Source of the DNA: an uncultured Butyricicoccus sp.
Lineage (GTDB): Bacteria > Bacillota > Clostridia > Oscillospirales > Butyricicoccaceae
Length of the DNA stretch: 16,147 bases
Assembly (NCBI GenBank): GCA_947575935.1
Contig: CANPPM010000019.1
Span: forward strand, 1 to 16,147
Reading direction: 5' to 3'
The notes under the pieces are model-generated. The model saw only the letters and a program-made list of their open reading frames with translations, ran no database searches and had not been told where the DNA came from. Positions 14,223 to 16,147 of this stretch are shown in pieces (the stretch's first letter is position 1; every line of letters starts with the position of its first letter). A program made the position numbers and the translations under genes.

Positions 14223-15206
14223 TCAGTTCCTTTTGCCCTTTCCTCTGATATCCATCAGGACCGCAAAAATGATGATAAACCCCTTGATAATCTGCTGATA
14301 GTTGGACGAAATGCGCATAATGTCCAAGCCGTTCGCAATGACCGAAATCATCAGCGCGCCGATGACAACGCCATGCCACTTGCCTGCGCCGCCCGACATG
14401 GAAACGCCGCCGATGACCGCCGCCGCAATCGCGTCCATTTCATAACTTTGACCGGCTGTGGGAGAACCGGTAATCGTGCGGGAAGCGACCAGCAGACCGC
14501 AAAGGCCGGCCAGCGTCCCGGCAATGGTATAAACGATCACACGCAGACGCTTAACGTTCAGGCCGGAGACCGACGCCGCCGTCTCATTGCCGCCAATGGC
14601 ATACACGTTCCGCCCAAACACTGTCTTCTGCAGCACAAACGCGCTGACCGCAACCACAAGAATCAGGTACAGCGCCAAGATGGGAAAGCCGCCAAACAGC
14701 TTGATAGAAGCGATTGCCTCAAAGCGGCTAGTGACATCGTAAATGGGCGAGCCCTTCGAAACCACCAGCGCAAGGCCGCGTACGATACTCATCGAGCCCA
14801 GCGTCACAATAAAAGGGGGAATCCCGCCATAGGCAATGCCGAAACCATTAAACAATCCAACAAGCGCGCCAACCAGCAGCGCTGCCAGGATCGGAACAGC
14901 CAACGGATACTGCGCGGCGCCAGTGACTGCGCCAGCCTCCAGCGGATGGGCAAACATACAGGCAATGACGCCGGCCAAGCCGACCGTAGAGCCGACCGAA
15001 AGGTCAATGCCGTTTGAAATGATCACAAAGGTCATGCCCATAGCAAGGATGCCATTCACGGCCGTCTGTTTCAAAATATTAACAATATTGGATCCTTTGA
15101 TAAACGCGCCGCCCGAAGCTACCGCCAGCACTGCCACCAGCAGAAGGAATACGATCACAAGGCCAAGGTCCTTGAGGACGCTGCCGCCGAAATTTTTCTT
15201 GCTCAT
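14223..15206 (-). CDS. Sugar ABC transporter permease (CUT2 family, RbsC-like)
   Basis: The 327-residue integral membrane protein belongs to BPD_transp_2. It has eight to ten hydrophobic segments, and family motifs are visible: NGIDLSVGS (65-73), GLFNGFGIAYGGIPPFIVTLG, VYAIGGNETAASVSGLNV (the cytoplasmic loop contacting the ATPase) and GVSMSGGAGKWHGVVIGAL near the end. I chose ATG 15206 because GGAGAG (15220-15215) is 8 bases upstream; a GTG at 15215 would add three residues and overlap the ATPase stop in GTGA, but sits on that binding site. The gap to the ATPase stop is 5 bases, so translation is likely coupled. It forms the membrane channel of the importer with its neighbours. Confidence 0.94.
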   Translation of the reverse strand: MSKKNFGGSVLKDLGLVIVFLLLVAVLAVASGGAFIKGSNIVNILKQTAVNGILAMGMTFVIISNGIDLSVGSTVGLAGVIACMFAHPLEAGAVTGAAQYPLAVPILAALLVGALVGLFNGFGIAYGGIPPFIVTLGSMSIVRGLALVVSKGSPIYDVTSRFEAIASIKLFGGFPILALYLILVVAVSAFVLQKTVFGRNVYAIGGNETAASVSGLNVKRLRVIVYTIAGTLAGLCGLLVASRTITGSPTAGQSYEMDAIAAAVIGGVSMSGGAGKWHGVVIGALMISVIANGLDIMRISSNYQQIIKGFIIIFAVLMDIRGKGKRN

Positions 15207-15211
15207 AGCTC

Positions 15212-16147
15212 TCACTCTCCAAACTTTGCCGCATAGGTCATAATGGTTTCCTGCGAGAAATCGGGGCGGTTGACCTCGCCGGTCAGGCGGCCCTCCGCCA
15301 TGACAAGGATCCGGTCTGAAAGGCCCATTACCTCCGGAATTTCGGAAGAAATGACAATCACCGCCTTGCCCTGCTTGACCAACTCGCCGATCAGCAGATA
15401 AATATCGCGTTTTGCGCCGACATCGATCCCTCGGGTCGGCTCATCCATAATGATAATGTCCGGCTCACTAAGCAGCCACTTGGCAAGCACGACCTTCTGC
15501 TGGTTGCCGCCCGAAAGATTCCCCACCAGCTGACCGGAGGACGGGGTTTTAATCGACAGCTCCTGGATATACCGGTCAGACAGCTGGCGCTCGATATGCT
15601 TGTCAATCAGCCCGTTACGGAACAGCCGGGACAGATGAACCAGCGTGATATTTTCGGCGACCGTGCCAATCAGATTCAGGCCGGTAAATTTACGGTCTTC
15701 GGTGATGAGCGCCATTTTATGGGCAATGGCATCCCGCGGCATTTTGATTTCGACCGGCTGCCCATTGATGCGGATCTCACCCGCGTCCTTGTGACGAACC
15801 CCAAAAATGGTCTCGACCAGTTCAGAACGCCCCGCGCCAACCAGCCCGGCAATGCCAAGCACTTCCCCGCGCCGCAGGGTAAAGCTGACGTCCCGGACGC
15901 GCCGGCCAAGCGTAATGCCGCGGGCCTCCAAGATCACATCCCCTATGGCGGCCTCGGCCTTGGGGAATACCTCGGTGATGTCACGGCCAACCATCATGCG
16001 AATCAACTGGTCGCTCGTCATATGCGCAGCGGCATCCGTGCCGATAAACTTTCCATCCCGCAGGACGGTAATGGTATCACAAATCTGGAAAATCTCATCC
16101 ATCTTGTGAGATATGTAAATGATGGCAACCCCCTCATCCCGGAGCCT
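15212..16147 (-). CDS. Sugar ABC transporter ATP-binding protein (CUT2 family, RbsA-like), 3' part of the gene
   Basis: The gene runs out of the window, so the start and most of the first ATPase domain are missing; an ATG at 16102 is internal, since the frame continues to 16147 reading RDEGVAIIYISHKMDEIF, the H-loop end of domain one. The second nucleotide-binding domain is complete: the degenerate Walker A GLVGAGRSELVETIFG, the signature NLSGGNQQKVVLAKWL, Walker B IIIMDEPTRGIDVGAK and the switch VIVISSEIPEVMGLSDRI. Such duplicated ATPases with a degenerate second P-loop are typical of CUT2 importers of ribose, galactose or inositol. It is followed 5 bases later by the permease. The operon promoter lies outside the window. 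Confidence 0.95.
   Translation of the reverse strand, partial: RLRDEGVAIIYISHKMDEIFQICDTITVLRDGKFIGTDAAAHMTSDQLIRMMVGRDITEVFPKAEAAIGDVILEARGITLGRRVRDVSFTLRRGEVLGIAGLVGAGRSELVETIFGVRHKDAGEIRINGQPVEIKMPRDAIAHKMALITEDRKFTGLNLIGTVAENITLVHLSRLFRNGLIDKHIERQLSDRYIQELSIKTPSSGQLVGNLSGGNQQKVVLAKWLLSEPDIIIMDEPTRGIDVGAKRDIYLLIGELVKQGKAVIVISSEIPEVMGLSDRILVMAEGRLTGEVNRPDFSQETIMTYAAKFGE

Noticed and set aside
13881..15017. 378-codon plus-strand open frame opposite the binding protein and permease
   Set aside because: Spans two well-supported minus-strand genes and has shadow-type composition.

Overview
The window looks like chromosomal DNA from a moderately GC-rich (about 55-60% by eye) low-branching Firmicute, most likely a gut Clostridia of the Oscillospiraceae/Butyricicoccaceae type. 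This is an inference from strong AGGAGG-type ribosome binding sites, frequent TTG starts, sigma-A promoters with 17-bp spacers, a Gram-positive style lipoprotein, and an Agr-type (HPK10) two-component system. No rRNA, tRNA, CRISPR array, insertion sequence or prophage gene was seen.

Layout. (1) 1-2993, + strand, housekeeping: the 3' part of ruvA, then ruvB (Holliday-junction branch migration) and glmM (phosphoglucosamine mutase, cell-wall precursor supply), closed by a strong terminator. (2) 3045-3817: a two-gene cassette of a small membrane protein and a 63-residue XRE-type regulator, behind a clear sigma-A promoter bracketed by a 12-of-13 inverted repeat that could be the regulator's operator. 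(3) 3851-5359, - strand: a proline-rich protein with a C-terminal region resembling the flagellar hook-length control (FliK) fold; no other flagellar gene is visible. (4) 5565-9858: an AraC-family regulator (-) divergent from two myo-inositol catabolism genes (+), iolB and iolD. The divergent promoters share identical hexamers and spacing. iolB carries an in-frame TAA at codon 40 and is annotated here as broken; iolD is intact and followed by a terminator. (5) 9903-12034: an AgrC-like GHKL sensor kinase and a LytTR response regulator, overlapping by 4 bases, with their own promoter. No agrB/agrD-like pheromone genes are seen beside them. (6) 12141-12752: a low-GC (about 42%) pair, the wreck of a DUF6440-type gene (start codon ATA, frameshift, internal TAG) overlapping by ATGA an intact four-helix membrane protein. 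(7) 13157-16147, - strand: a sugar ABC transporter of the CUT2 (ribose/inositol type) family, in transcription order ATPase (cut by the window edge), permease, lipoprotein binding protein, ending at a strong bidirectional terminator.

How it may fit together. iolD opens the inositol-derived ring dione to 5-deoxy-glucuronate and IolB isomerises that product, so these are consecutive steps. The CUT2 transporter nearby is a plausible inositol or sugar importer, and the AraC protein and the two-component system are plausible regulators, but only gene proximity supports those links. Other inositol genes (iolG, iolE, iolC, iolJ) are not in the window. The most unusual points are the broken iolB, the decayed DUF6440 gene, the inverted repeat at the XRE cassette promoter, and the Agr-type sensor without a peptide partner. 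I do not see convincing evidence of a wholly new system.
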